Shown here: piece by piece, positions 1 to 6,834 of the stretch
How positions within the stretch are numbered: the first letter of the stretch is position 1
Layout of the letters: each line of letters begins with the position of its first letter
Assembly: GCA_947445425.1 (NCBI GenBank)
Contig: CANFFA010000023.1
Location: forward strand, 1-12,855
DNA length: 12,855 bases
Source: Paludibacteraceae bacterium
Lineage (GTDB): Bacteria > Bacteroidota > Bacteroidia > Bacteroidales > Paludibacteraceae
Reading direction: 5' to 3'
The notes under the pieces: model-generated
Database searches by the model: none
The model's input: only the letters and a program-made list of their open reading frames with translations
What the model was told of the DNA's origin: nothing
Translations under genes and position numbers: made by a program

Positions 1-20
1 CGAATGTCTTTTTTTTATAA

Positions 21-1946
21 TTAACTCGCCTTCGTAGGAGAGTTTTTCATTGGTACATATTCCAAAGTTACAACCGAAGGATCTAAGTCTAAAATCTGAG
101 TATCAGAGGTAGTAAATTGCTTGATCATATAATAAGCTGATAAAACCATCTGCTTAATCGGGGGTAGGTCTAAATTTCTGAAGATTCTTTCCACCACCAC
201 AAACCTAAAGTCACCTTCCGTTTTAGTTTCTATGAGCGATGGGTAGCGACTGGATAAATCAACATGGCCACCCTCTTCCATCTCTTTGCAAATCAAATGT
301 ACGAAAGCATCCATGTGTACACCCTGTTTAAATCCAGAGTAAATGTCCAGTCTAAAAATCTTTTGCTCTGTAAATGTCTTTACTTTGTATTTAAAATGAT
401 AAGGATCATCGCTCCTGTGTAGATATACAAACCAATATGTATCAGCACGTTTGGGTTGTTTTCTGATGAGTGAGTAAATCACCTTACTTTCCATCTCATT
501 CAGGTATTTAGCCCTTGTAACATAAACCAAATGGGTTGCAAATTTTGGTATCGTTTCGTCTGAGCTGATTCTGTTTAACGTATCGATTACAGGCATGATG
601 GGTTCGTAGGTAGAGGCCCTGTTTTTAATCCTTCGTCCATTGTACCAGATCAACATAATGGTAAACAATACGCCCGCAATTAAAATGGTTGCATAACCAC
701 CATGTGCAAATTTCATGGCATTGGCCGAAAAGAAAATGCTCTCAATAGAAAGGAAAAATCCAGTCAATGATATGCTCATCCACAGCGGTTTTTTTAGGTG
801 GTGCAGGTATAGAAAAAGAAGTAGGGTAGTCATCATCATGGTTATGGTGATGGAAAGTCCATAAGCAGCCTCCATGTTCGAAGAGCTTTGGAAAGCCAAT
901 ACCATACACACACACATGACTAATAAGGCATAATTAATGCCCGGGATGTACATTTGACCTTTTATTTCAGTAGGATATTTGATGTTAATGTTTGGCCATA
1001 AGTCCAGCGAAATAGCCTCGCTAATGATGGTGAAGGATCCGCTGATTAAAGCCTGGCTGGCAATAATCGCTGCCAATGTAGCCATCGCCACTCCGATGTA
1101 GGAGAACCAATCTGGCATAATGGTAAAAAATGGGTTGACGTCTTTTACAATCAATTGCGGATGACTGATGATCCAAGCACCTTGGCCCAAATAATTAAGA
1201 ATCAGCGTAATTTTTACGTATATCCAAGAAATTCTGATGTTCCTTAATCCGCAGTGTCCAAGGTCAGAATAAAGTGCTTCTGCTCCAGTAGTACAAAGAA
1301 AAACTGCCCCTAAAATTACAAATGCATTGGGTACTGTTTTTAGGATTGTGAAGGCATACATGGGGTTAAAAGCCTTTAGTATAACTGGATAATGCGCCAA
1401 CGCAAAAATCCCCAATACGCCTATCATCGTAAACCACAAAAACATAATCCCTCCAAATGATTTCCCTAATTTAGCAGTGCCAAGGGGTTGTATCAGAAAT
1501 AATAGTACGATAATTAATATGGAAATTGGCATGATAGATACGGAGGGAGCCAATGCGTTCAGACCTTCTACCGCCGATACCACTGTAATGGCTGGAGTGA
1601 TGATTCCATCTGCCAATAGGGTGGCAGCGCCAATGGCAGCAATAATGTAGGCCCAGCGGTAGTTCTTTCTAATTAAAGCAAAAAGCGATAAAATTCCACC
1701 TTCACCGCGGTTATCAGCACGAATCGTCACCAATACATACTTTATTGTGGTTTGTAATGTTAAGGTCCATATAATACAGGAAATAGCACCGATTATGTAA
1801 TCTGCATTGGATTGTTTTCCTGCAGGAAGTCCATTTAATATGGCTTTCATTACATACAATGGAGAAGTTCCAATGTCGCCATAAACGATACCAATGGCCA
1901 TAAACAAACCCATAATTCCAAAAGGTACTTTGTGATGATGTTTCAT
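21..1946 (-). CDS. kup: Kup-family potassium uptake permease
   Basis: A 641-residue inner-membrane K+ transporter of the Kup/HAK/KUP family, thought to work as a K+/H+ symporter. It is about the usual length (E. coli Kup has 622). Visible family signatures are VYGDIGTSPLY near the N-terminus (Asp24 in the first helix), RADNRGEGG in the loop after helix 2, TGAEALYSDLGH in the middle, and SGSFTIISEAISL. About twelve hydrophobic segments fill residues 10-440. The rest is a cytosolic C-terminal domain of about 200 residues, normal for the family. The chosen ATG directly precedes a short basic, His-rich leader and then helix 1, and no upstream start gives a better fit. The nearest gene on the same strand, the DUF3467 gene, is separated by a terminator, so kup is probably transcribed alone. 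The family assignment is firm; the transport mechanism is inferred from relatives. Confidence 0.96.
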   Translation of the reverse strand: MKHHHKVPFGIMGLFMAIGIVYGDIGTSPLYVMKAILNGLPAGKQSNADYIIGAISCIIWTLTLQTTIKYVLVTIRADNRGEGGILSLFALIRKNYRWAYIIAAIGAATLLADGIITPAITVVSAVEGLNALAPSVSIMPISILIIVLLFLIQPLGTAKLGKSFGGIMFLWFTMIGVLGIFALAHYPVILKAFNPMYAFTILKTVPNAFVILGAVFLCTTGAEALYSDLGHCGLRNIRISWIYVKITLILNYLGQGAWIISHPQLIVKDVNPFFTIMPDWFSYIGVAMATLAAIIASQALISGSFTIISEAISLDLWPNINIKYPTEIKGQMYIPGINYALLVMCVCMVLAFQSSSNMEAAYGLSITITMMMTTLLLFLYLHHLKKPLWMSISLTGFFLSIESIFFSANAMKFAHGGYATILIAGVLFTIMLIWYNGRRIKNRASTYEPIMPVIDTLNRISSDETIPKFATHLVYVTRAKYLNEMESKVIYSLIRKQPKRADTYWFVYLHRSDDPYHFKYKVKTFTEQKIFRLDIYSGFKQGVHMDAFVHLICKEMEEGGHVDLSSRYPSLIETKTEGDFRFVVVERIFRNLDLPPIKQMVLSAYYMIKQFTTSDTQILDLDPSVVTLEYVPMKNSPTKAS

Positions 1947-2263
1947 TTCTAATAAAAGCTAATAATTAGGTAGTTGTTTTTAAAAAATCCACCAAAAGTA
2001 CTACAAAAAATGACATTATTATCTTAGGGCTTTGAAAAATATTGAAAACTTCACCTTTTGTTATTGCTATTGTCATTTCTTCTATCTATTACTGTTTTTT
2101 TTATCTTATTGTGTAACAAAAAGTATCAATTTTTCTAGATTGTGAACGAGTGATTATCTTGTTGTGATTTGGTAGCGAATAAAAAATTAATAAGGATTAG
2201 TCAATAAATAGGGCCCCATTGTTTTTCAGAGCCCTGTTTAATCTCTAAGTTAAAATTGTGACA
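1947..2263. other. Long AT-rich intergenic region upstream of kup
   Basis: This is the only gene-free stretch longer than 300 bases. It is strongly AT-rich and shows no convincing ORF or RNA fold. It holds a possible -7 promoter element for kup near its left end. A weak 5-bp stem (AGGGC/GCCCT, 2210-2214 with 2231-2235) lies near its right end. I saw nothing resembling the c-di-AMP (ydaO-type) riboswitch that precedes some K+ transporter genes in Firmicutes. The length leaves room for a regulated leader or a small RNA, but no sequence feature supports one. Confidence 0.5.
1993..2000 (-). promoter_or_regulatory. Possible -7 element for kup
   Basis: On the minus strand this reads TACTTTTG, matching the Bacteroidota -7 consensus TAnnTTTG. 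It would place the transcript start about 40 nt before the kup ATG. No TTG/TTTG -33 element was found at the expected 17-23 nt spacing, so it is only a candidate. Confidence 0.35.
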
Positions 2264-2302
2264 AAAAAATGCGACCCGTAAAATTTACTGATCGCATTTT
2301 TT
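2264..2302 (-). terminator. Intrinsic terminator after the DUF3467 gene
   Basis: AAAAAATGCGA (2264-2274) pairs perfectly with TCGCATTTTTT (2292-2302), giving an 11-bp stem with A and T runs at its foot. The 17-nt apex contains a second small palindrome, GTAAAATTTAC (2278-2288), that could extend the fold. It begins 22 nt after the DUF3467 stop codon. The T run on the minus strand makes it a good intrinsic terminator for that gene. It would insulate kup from upstream transcription. Confidence 0.8.
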
Positions 2303-2324
2303 AGATGTCTGATTATTGTATTGC

Positions 2325-2633
2325 TCAAGCTTCTCCACCGCCAAAGGCCATCGGTACTTGTGGCGCAAAACCATTTTCATCTACTTTTATTTTGCCATAT
2401 TGCTTTTCGTACTTGGAAATGTTTTCTTGCAAAGCGTAAAGTAATCTTTTAGCATGCTCCGGGGTCAAGATAATGCGTGATTTTACGTTCGCTTTAGGAG
2501 TGCCCGGCATAATGCGTATAAAATCGACCACAAATTCTGATGATGAATGGGAAATGATCGCAAGATTTGAATAAATTCCTTCAGCGATCTCTTCAGATAG
2601 CTCGATGTTGAGTTGGTTTTCTTGGTTTTCCAT
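2325..2633 (-). CDS. DUF3467 family small protein
   Basis: A 102-residue soluble protein recognised as DUF3467, a family of unknown function common in Bacteroidota. The visible core is EEIAEGIYSNLAIISHSSSE, then a hydrophobic/acidic strand (FVVDFIRIMPG), and RIILTPEHAKRLLYALQENI, which looks amphipathic and helical. The tail is short and Gly/Pro-rich, ending PMAFGGGEA. There is no signal peptide, membrane segment or recognisable catalytic motif. The ATG at 2631-2633 starts the conserved acidic N-terminus. It lies downstream of tRNA-Leu on the same strand but is separated from it by a terminator, and it is followed by its own terminator, so it is probably monocistronic. No -7 element was seen in the short upstream gap. 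The family is clear; the function is unknown. Confidence 0.9.
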   Translation of the reverse strand: MENQENQLNIELSEEIAEGIYSNLAIISHSSSEFVVDFIRIMPGTPKANVKSRIILTPEHAKRLLYALQENISKYEKQYGKIKVDENGFAPQVPMAFGGGEA

Positions 2634-2675
2634 GTTAATATATTTTGAGTGTAATTTCTATGTTTTGTATTATTA

Positions 2676-2712
2676 AAAAGTCCCGACAATCAATTGATTA
2701 TCGGGACTTTTT
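2676..2712 (-). terminator. Intrinsic terminator of tRNA-Leu
   Basis: AAAAAGTCCCGA (2676-2687) is perfectly complementary to TCGGGACTTTTT (2701-2712), a 12-bp stem with a 13-nt apex containing ATCAATTGAT. On the minus strand the stem starts 2 nt after the tRNA 3' end and finishes in a T run. The A/T symmetry means it would also work in the plus direction, but no plus-strand gene ends here. Confidence 0.85.
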
Positions 2713-2714
2713 GT

Positions 2715-2795
2715 GCGGCTGAAGGGACTCGAACCCCCACGCCTCTCGGCACCAGATCCTAAGTCTGGCGCGGCTACCAATTACGCCACAGCCGC
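2715..2795 (-). tRNA. tRNA-Leu (anticodon UAG)
   Basis: The 81-nt minus-strand sequence folds as a class II tRNA. The 7-bp acceptor stem is GCGGCTG/CAGCCGC. The D-loop region contains AATTGGTAG. The anticodon stem is CCAGA/TCTGG, with loop CTTAGGA. The long variable arm is GCC-GAGA-GGC. The T-loop is TTCGAGT, on a stem with two G-T pairs. The anticodon TAG (2759-2761 on the plus strand, read in complement) and the long variable arm identify leucine, reading CUA and probably other CUN codons. The 3' CCA is not encoded, so it must be added by the CCA-adding enzyme. The gene has its own promoter and terminator. Confidence 0.97.
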
Positions 2796-2814
2796 ATACT
2801 GTGTAATTCGAGTG

Positions 2815-2844
2815 CAAAGATACAATCTTTTTTTGAAATGGCAA
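2815..2844 (-). promoter_or_regulatory. Bacteroidota promoter of tRNA-Leu
   Basis: On the minus strand TTG (2842-2844) is followed after 19 nt by TATCTTTG (2815-2822). This matches the Bacteroidota sigma-A pattern TTG / TAnnTTTG at ordinary spacing. It sits 19 nt upstream of the mature tRNA 5' end, leaving a 5' leader of roughly 10-15 nt to be removed by RNase P. It is the most complete promoter in the window. Confidence 0.75.
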
Positions 2845-2879
2845 CATCTAGTCATAAATATTTTTTCTGTTTCCATTTT

Positions 2880-2887
2880 TAATTTTG
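2880..2887 (+). promoter_or_regulatory. Possible -7 element for the DUF3108 gene
   Basis: TAATTTTG matches TAnnTTTG and lies 46 nt before the chosen ATG of the DUF3108 gene. No good -33 TTG was seen upstream at the right spacing, and AT-rich DNA produces this motif by chance, so support is modest. It would be divergent from the tRNA-Leu promoter about 35 nt away. Confidence 0.35.
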
Positions 2888-2933
2888 GAATGCTTTTTGT
2901 AGTTAATTTTTGTCATCCTTATTCCAACAACTT

Positions 2934-3686
2934 ATGAAAATAATTTTAAGCCTCATCTTTCTCTTTTCTACTATCCTGATTTTTCCAGCGAGTAATGTGG
3001 GTATCTTGGAAAATAGTCACTTCAATAGCGGCGAGAAATTGTCGTTTTGGGTCGGTTTTACTTCTATGCTGACTGGTAAAATCTCTGCCGGCGATGCGCA
3101 AATTGAGATTTCTACCAAGTTAAACACTGTGAAAAATCAGAAAGTTTATCAAGTGATTGGTAAAGGAAGCACCAACGGCTTTGTTGAAATGTTCTATGTG
3201 ATTAAATATAACTATGAATCGTTCATCGATTTTGATGATTTTCAACCCATGAAATTAACGGTCAATAAATTTGAGAATGATAAGAAAAAAGAGGATGTTG
3301 TCTACTTTAATCAGAATGACCATTTTGCTAAAAGTAAAAATAAAAGAACACAAATTCCTACCAATGTGCAGGATATGCTTTCCGCATTTTATTACATCAG
3401 AATGCAAGACTTTTCGAGTCTGAAAAAAGGGGATTGTCTGCAAGTTCCAGTGTTTTTGGACGATACTGTGATCAACTCAAAAATTGTTTTTGATGGTAGA
3501 GAAAGTATTGAAACAAAAAAAGGAAAGTTTAAGTGTGTAATATTTAAGCCTATGATGATGAAAGGAAATATATTCAAACAAGCTTTTCCTGCAACAGTTT
3601 GGTTGACAGATGATGAAAATCGTTATCCTGTACTTTTTGAGCTTAAACTTTCTGTGGGTAAAATGAGGGTGGAATTGAAGGATTGA
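2934..3686 (+). CDS. Exported DUF3108 domain protein
   Basis: A 250-residue protein with an N-terminal signal peptide: Lys2, then a hydrophobic core (roughly residues 3-17) ending at a likely FPA/S cleavage region. The mature part matches the DUF3108 pattern. It has the early block GEKLSFWVGFTSMLTGKISA followed by alternating beta-strand segments. The C-terminal half has the conserved layout of a strand with VFLDD, then IVFDGRE, KGKFKCVIFKP and a final FELKLSVGKMRVEL strand. The family is periplasmic or envelope-associated and lacks a known function; a beta-barrel-like, lipid-binding-type fold is only a guess. A TTG codon 8 residues upstream is in frame, but the ATG at 2934 places the signal peptide correctly. 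It stands alone, divergent from tRNA-Leu and convergent with queF. Confidence 0.85.
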   Translation: MKIILSLIFLFSTILIFPASNVGILENSHFNSGEKLSFWVGFTSMLTGKISAGDAQIEISTKLNTVKNQKVYQVIGKGSTNGFVEMFYVIKYNYESFIDFDDFQPMKLTVNKFENDKKKEDVVYFNQNDHFAKSKNKRTQIPTNVQDMLSAFYYIRMQDFSSLKKGDCLQVPVFLDDTVINSKIVFDGRESIETKKGKFKCVIFKPMMMKGNIFKQAFPATVWLTDDENRYPVLFELKLSVGKMRVELKD

Positions 3687-3757
3687 ATTATCATATGGAA
3701 TCAAATACTCGACACCAATTATTCGATACAATGTATTGACAGTGCTATGCACATTAG

Positions 3758-3837
3758 TTTTCAGAACGCAAATTCCGCAAATTAACGCAAATGACATTAA
3801 TTATTTGCGTTAATTTGCGGAATTTGCGTTCTGAAAA
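3758..3837. repeat. Perfect 35-bp hairpin made of CGCAAATT units
   Basis: Positions 3758-3792 and 3803-3837 are exact reverse complements, giving a 35-bp stem with no mismatch and a 10-nt loop. Each arm contains three copies of CGCAAAT(T), starting at 3767, 3776 and 3786 on the left arm, with the mirror copies AATTTGCG on the right. The stem ends in TTTT/AAAA. On either strand the bases after the 3' arm are therefore not a U tract, so it does not look like a standard intrinsic terminator. It lies between the convergent DUF3108 and queF genes, 15 nt beyond the queF stop codon. It may be a dispersed intergenic repeat that also stops exonucleases or transcription. No transposase and no clear target duplication flanks it. 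Confidence 0.9.
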
Positions 3838-3852
3838 ATCTTACGTTCATTT

Positions 3853-4749
3853 CTATTGCCGCATCGTTTTTTTTACTCTATAAATAGGGCTAATCATTAC
3901 TTTGTCAATTAATTCCAAGTGAGAGGCCCTTATGGGATTGATGTCTATTCCTCCCCTTCGTGTGTACATGGCTGCCACCATTAGTTTTTCCGGCTTGAAA
4001 TGATCTAAGAACCGTTTGTAAATCATTTCTACCACCTCTTCATGGAAATGATTTTCCTTGCGGAAGGAGACCAAGTATTCCATGATCGAGGACAATTCTA
4101 TAATCTGTTTTGTTTCGATGCTCACAAACAAATCTCCCCAATCGGGCTGGTTGGTAACTCGACAATTCGATCGTAGAAGATCGGTGCGAAAGCTACAATA
4201 CTGAACACTTTCAGAAAGCTTACTTTGAAGTAATGCAGGCGTTTCTGTGAAGTGTGAAAACTGCATACTTTCTTGCTTTTCTTTGGAAACAAGATTTGCC
4301 AAATCCTTGGTTTTTATTGATTCAAAAGGCTCTTTCTCTTCACTTTCCGTATGGAATAGAATAACTTGTACTTCTGTTTCCAATAATTTTGTAAGGTCTT
4401 CTTGAATTAATACTTTCACACCCTTTTCTGCTTCTTCAATACTTTTCCCGAAACCATCCATATTAAAGGCATTGAGGTATAATTTCAAGGATTTTGATTC
4501 TACCAAGTATTGACTGTCTGATGCATAAATCAGTTTTACCACCCTCGAGATCGGTAAGCCATTGTTCGTGAGAAAGGAAAGTTCGTAACAGTTCCAAACA
4601 TCATACCCTACAAATGGCAATTTTGATGCGTGAATGTCGTACTGTTCTCTGTTTTCTGAACGTGGAATGCGAAAAAGAAGGGAAGCATCGTAATGTTCTG
4701 GTGTTGCACTCGTTTTTCCTAGTGCTGTATCGTTAATATCAAATTGCAT
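3853..4749 (-). CDS. queF: NADPH-dependent 7-cyano-7-deazaguanine reductase QueF
   Basis: A 298-residue QueF of the long, two-module type (E. coli QueF has 282). It reduces the nitrile of preQ0 to the aminomethyl group of preQ1, using two NADPH, in queuosine tRNA modification. The N-terminal half carries the substrate-binding/QueF motif VESKSLKLYLNAFN (Glu84). The C-terminal half carries the catalytic block LLRSNCRVTNQPDWGD, with the nucleophile Cys196 and Asp203, followed by FHEE (His236, Glu237) for substrate and cofactor handling. The ATG at 4747-4749 starts the conserved N-terminus and is preceded by AGAAGAG-like purines. The peptidase gene lies 97 nt upstream on the same strand with no promoter motif between, so the two may share a transcript. 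No preQ1 riboswitch was found. Confidence 0.95.
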   Translation of the reverse strand: MQFDINDTALGKTSATPEHYDASLLFRIPRSENREQYDIHASKLPFVGYDVWNCYELSFLTNNGLPISRVVKLIYASDSQYLVESKSLKLYLNAFNMDGFGKSIEEAEKGVKVLIQEDLTKLLETEVQVILFHTESEEKEPFESIKTKDLANLVSKEKQESMQFSHFTETPALLQSKLSESVQYCSFRTDLLRSNCRVTNQPDWGDLFVSIETKQIIELSSIMEYLVSFRKENHFHEEVVEMIYKRFLDHFKPEKLMVAAMYTRRGGIDINPIRASHLELIDKVMISPIYRVKKTMRQ

Positions 4750-4845
4750 ATTCTCTTCTGTTTATTTTTGGCCGTCGTTTTATCTGTTTTTTTGTAAATC
4801 TGTATAGAATGAGCTCTTAAGTAGGGCTTATTCAAAAAACGGTTG

Positions 4846-6624
4846 TTATATCGATTTACATTTTTTCTCCAACCACTCCCTTTCAGTTTCGTTAAGCATC
4901 GGTGAAATCTTTTCAAAAACCTTTTGGTGATAATTATTCACCCAATGCTTCTCATCTTCTGTAAGTAAACGAATTTCTATCAACTCTCTATCCAATGGAA
5001 AAAGTGTCAAAGTTTCAAACTGCAAAAATTCCCCAAATTCAGTTTTTGAATAGGGAATGACTTGTATAAGATTTTCAATGCGAATACCATATTCGTTCGC
5101 CCTGTACATGCCAGGTTCATTGGAAAGCAGCATACCAGTTTTTAAAACAGTCGGGTTTTGATCTGGACGGATGCTTTGTGGTCCTTCGTGCACGCATAGA
5201 AAATGTCCTACGCCATGTCCCGTACCATGCCCATAATTTAAACCTTCCCTCCAAAGTTCTTTTCTGGCTAAAATATCAAGATGCGAACCACAAGTTCCTT
5301 CAGGGAAAATGGCACTAGCCAAGGCAATGTGTCCTTTTAATACCAAGCTAAAGTCTCTTTTTTGTTGGTCAGTTGCTTTTCCCAAGGCCACCGTCCGTGT
5401 AATGTCGGTGGTGCCATCAAGATATTGTCCCCCCGAATCGAGTAGTAAAATATTTTCAGATTTTAATGTTGAATTTGTTTCTGGTGTTGAACTGTAATGA
5501 ACAATAGCGCCGTGAGGACCATATCCAGCAATGCTACCAAAACTTTCACAAACGAAATTTTCTTGCTCACATCTAAATTTTTCTAACTGCTCAGCAATCG
5601 AAATTTCCGTTAAGTCACCACTTGCCAAATTTCCCTCCAGCCACATGAAGAATTTTGTTAAAGCAACGCCATCTTTGATCATCGCTTTTCGAATGCCAGC
5701 AATTTCTGTTTCGTTTTTAATACTTTTAAATTCTGTCAGTGGCGTTTTACTATTCAGGATGGTACAACTTTGCGGAATAGCATCAATTAAAAAGTAATTA
5801 AGTTTTGTTCCATCCAACCAAACAGAACTTGTGTCGGGAAGATTTTCTATACATTCATGTATGCTGCGGTAGTCTAAAAGATTTACTCCCAAAGTTTGAA
5901 AATAGGATCTTGTTTCTGCACTTAGTTTTTCTGGTGCAACAAACAGTGTTGCACTATCTTTTTCAATCAGGGCATAAGCAATCACTACTGGGTTGAATGC
6001 GATGTCATTAGATCGGATGTTAAAAAGCCAGGCTATTTCATCCAGAGCTGAAATAAGCAGTACATCGGCTTCGGCTTTTTTCATTCCAATCCGTACATCT
6101 ACAAGTTTGTCAGAAGTGGATCTTCCTGTGAATTCTGTTTTGAAAATATAAAATGGTGACAATGGTAAAGCAGGTCGGTCTACCCAAATAGAACCAATTA
6201 GGTCCGCTGAAGTGAGTGTTATTGTATTTTTATAGAGTTCTTTCTCAAGTGATTGAAATTCATTGTAGGAGAAGTATTGAGGATTAATCCCGACTGTATC
6301 TAAGAATATTAAATTTGCTTTGAGCCAAGTTGGGATATCCAAGGTTTCTGCTAATCCCTGTTTCATCAATTGAATTTCAGTTCCTATTAACTGCGCCTCA
6401 GCCTGTATGAAATAACGGGAATCCGTCCACAAACAAGCATGTTTTAAGGTGATTACCATTGTGCCTGCTGAGCCATCAAAGCCAGAAATCCACTCTCGCT
6501 CTTTCCAATAATCAGCGATATATTCGCTAGCATGTGGGTCTGTTCCAGGTATGATTGTCGCTGAGATGTTTTGTTGCTGCATGGCTTGGCGTAGTGCAGC
6601 AAGGCGTTTGAGGATGGGGTTCAT
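4846..6624 (-). CDS. pepP: Xaa-Pro aminopeptidase, M24B family (long three-domain type)
   Basis: A 592-residue cytosolic metallopeptidase that releases N-terminal residues preceding proline. Two creatinase-like N-terminal domains occupy about the first 300 residues. The pita-bread M24 catalytic domain follows, and a short C-terminal extension ends in LEKKCKSI. Its length and layout resemble eukaryotic aminopeptidase P1 more than the roughly 440-residue E. coli PepP. Metal ligands are visible: Asp396 and Asp407 in DSGGQYLDGTTD, histidine in GHGTGHGVGHF, and glutamates in LSNEPGMY and GIRIEN. I chose the ATG at 6622-6624 (MNPILKRLAAL). A longer in-frame start at 6702 adds a 26-residue low-quality stretch that overlaps the predicted promoter. 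A -7 element sits just upstream. The symbol pepP is used broadly; substrate preference is inferred. Confidence 0.92.
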   Translation of the reverse strand: MNPILKRLAALRQAMQQQNISATIIPGTDPHASEYIADYWKEREWISGFDGSAGTMVITLKHACLWTDSRYFIQAEAQLIGTEIQLMKQGLAETLDIPTWLKANLIFLDTVGINPQYFSYNEFQSLEKELYKNTITLTSADLIGSIWVDRPALPLSPFYIFKTEFTGRSTSDKLVDVRIGMKKAEADVLLISALDEIAWLFNIRSNDIAFNPVVIAYALIEKDSATLFVAPEKLSAETRSYFQTLGVNLLDYRSIHECIENLPDTSSVWLDGTKLNYFLIDAIPQSCTILNSKTPLTEFKSIKNETEIAGIRKAMIKDGVALTKFFMWLEGNLASGDLTEISIAEQLEKFRCEQENFVCESFGSIAGYGPHGAIVHYSSTPETNSTLKSENILLLDSGGQYLDGTTDITRTVALGKATDQQKRDFSLVLKGHIALASAIFPEGTCGSHLDILARKELWREGLNYGHGTGHGVGHFLCVHEGPQSIRPDQNPTVLKTGMLLSNEPGMYRANEYGIRIENLIQVIPYSKTEFGEFLQFETLTLFPLDRELIEIRLLTEDEKHWVNNYHQKVFEKISPMLNETEREWLEKKCKSI

Positions 6625-6646
6625 AGGGTTGCGGTTTTGATTGATG

Positions 6647-6654
6647 CAAAGATA
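6647..6654 (-). promoter_or_regulatory. Likely -7 element for pepP-queF
   Basis: The minus strand reads TATCTTTG, a match to TAnnTTTG, within an 11-mer (GTATCTTTGCA) identical to that of the tRNA-Leu promoter. It is 22 nt before the chosen pepP ATG, giving a leader of about 15 nt and supporting that start. No -33 TTG at standard spacing was seen in the AT-rich upstream DNA. Confidence 0.5.
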
Positions 6655-6772
6655 CGAATTCAGTAAATAAATATTCCTTTTATATAAATCAAAATATAAC
6701 ACAAGTTCAATTTTAGACCTATATCGATGAATTAGTAGTGATTGACCTTGATAAATCCTAGATTTTAAATGT

Positions 6773-6799
6773 AAATTATGAATTATAAATTGTGAATTA
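6773..6799. repeat. Tandem AT-rich 13-mer before uvrA
   Basis: AAATTATGAATTA (6773-6785) and AAATTGTGAATTA (6787-6799) are two copies with 12 of 13 positions identical, spaced 14 bp apart. They lie immediately upstream of the uvrA -7 element, where a -33 element or an activator/repressor site would be. They could be a regulatory site or a small dispersed AT-rich repeat; the sequence alone does not decide. Confidence 0.6.
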
Positions 6800-6804
6800 C
6801 TTTG

Positions 6805-6812
6805 TACCTTTG
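6805..6812 (+). promoter_or_regulatory. Likely -7 element for uvrA
   Basis: TACCTTTG matches TAnnTTTG and sits in GTACCTTTGCA, nearly the same 11-mer as in the tRNA-Leu and pepP promoters. It ends 22 nt before the TTG start codon, implying a leader of about 15 nt. A proper -33 TTG was not found; the tandem 13-mer occupies that region. No LexA-like SOS box was recognised. Confidence 0.5.
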
Positions 6813-6834
6813 CAAGTTCTAAATTTTAATTGCT

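Noticed and set aside
2210..2235. AGGGC/GCCCT hairpin upstream of kup
   Set aside because: Only 5 bp with a 16-nt loop and no T run, expected by chance in a region of this length.
2910..2933. TTG start adding 8 residues to the DUF3108 protein
   Set aside because: It would place polar residues before the signal peptide, whereas ATG 2934 gives the usual Met-Lys-hydrophobic core.
2713..2937. 74-residue plus-strand ORF starting MRLKGLEPPRLSAPDPKSG
   Set aside because: It lies antisense to tRNA-Leu. The peptide is the translation of the complementary strand of a leucine tRNA, a well-known source of spurious gene calls.
3477..3797. 106-residue minus-strand ORF across the DUF3108 3' end and palindrome
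   Set aside because: It is antisense to a clear coding gene and runs through the hairpin arm; its composition shows no protein-like pattern.
3758..3837. CRISPR-like array from the repeated CGCAAATT units
   Set aside because: The units are 7-8 bp and spaced 9-10 bp apart within one hairpin; there are no spacers and no cas genes.
4750..4845. preQ1 riboswitch upstream of queF
   Set aside because: A queuosine gene invites one, but no compact hairpin with an A-rich tail typical of preQ1-I was seen, and the gap looks like simple AT-rich DNA.
6625..6702. Upstream extension of the Xaa-Pro aminopeptidase by 26 residues
   Set aside because: The added residues are rich in Tyr, Asn and Leu, resemble translated AT-rich DNA and overlap the -7 element. 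The family N-terminus begins at MNPILKRL.
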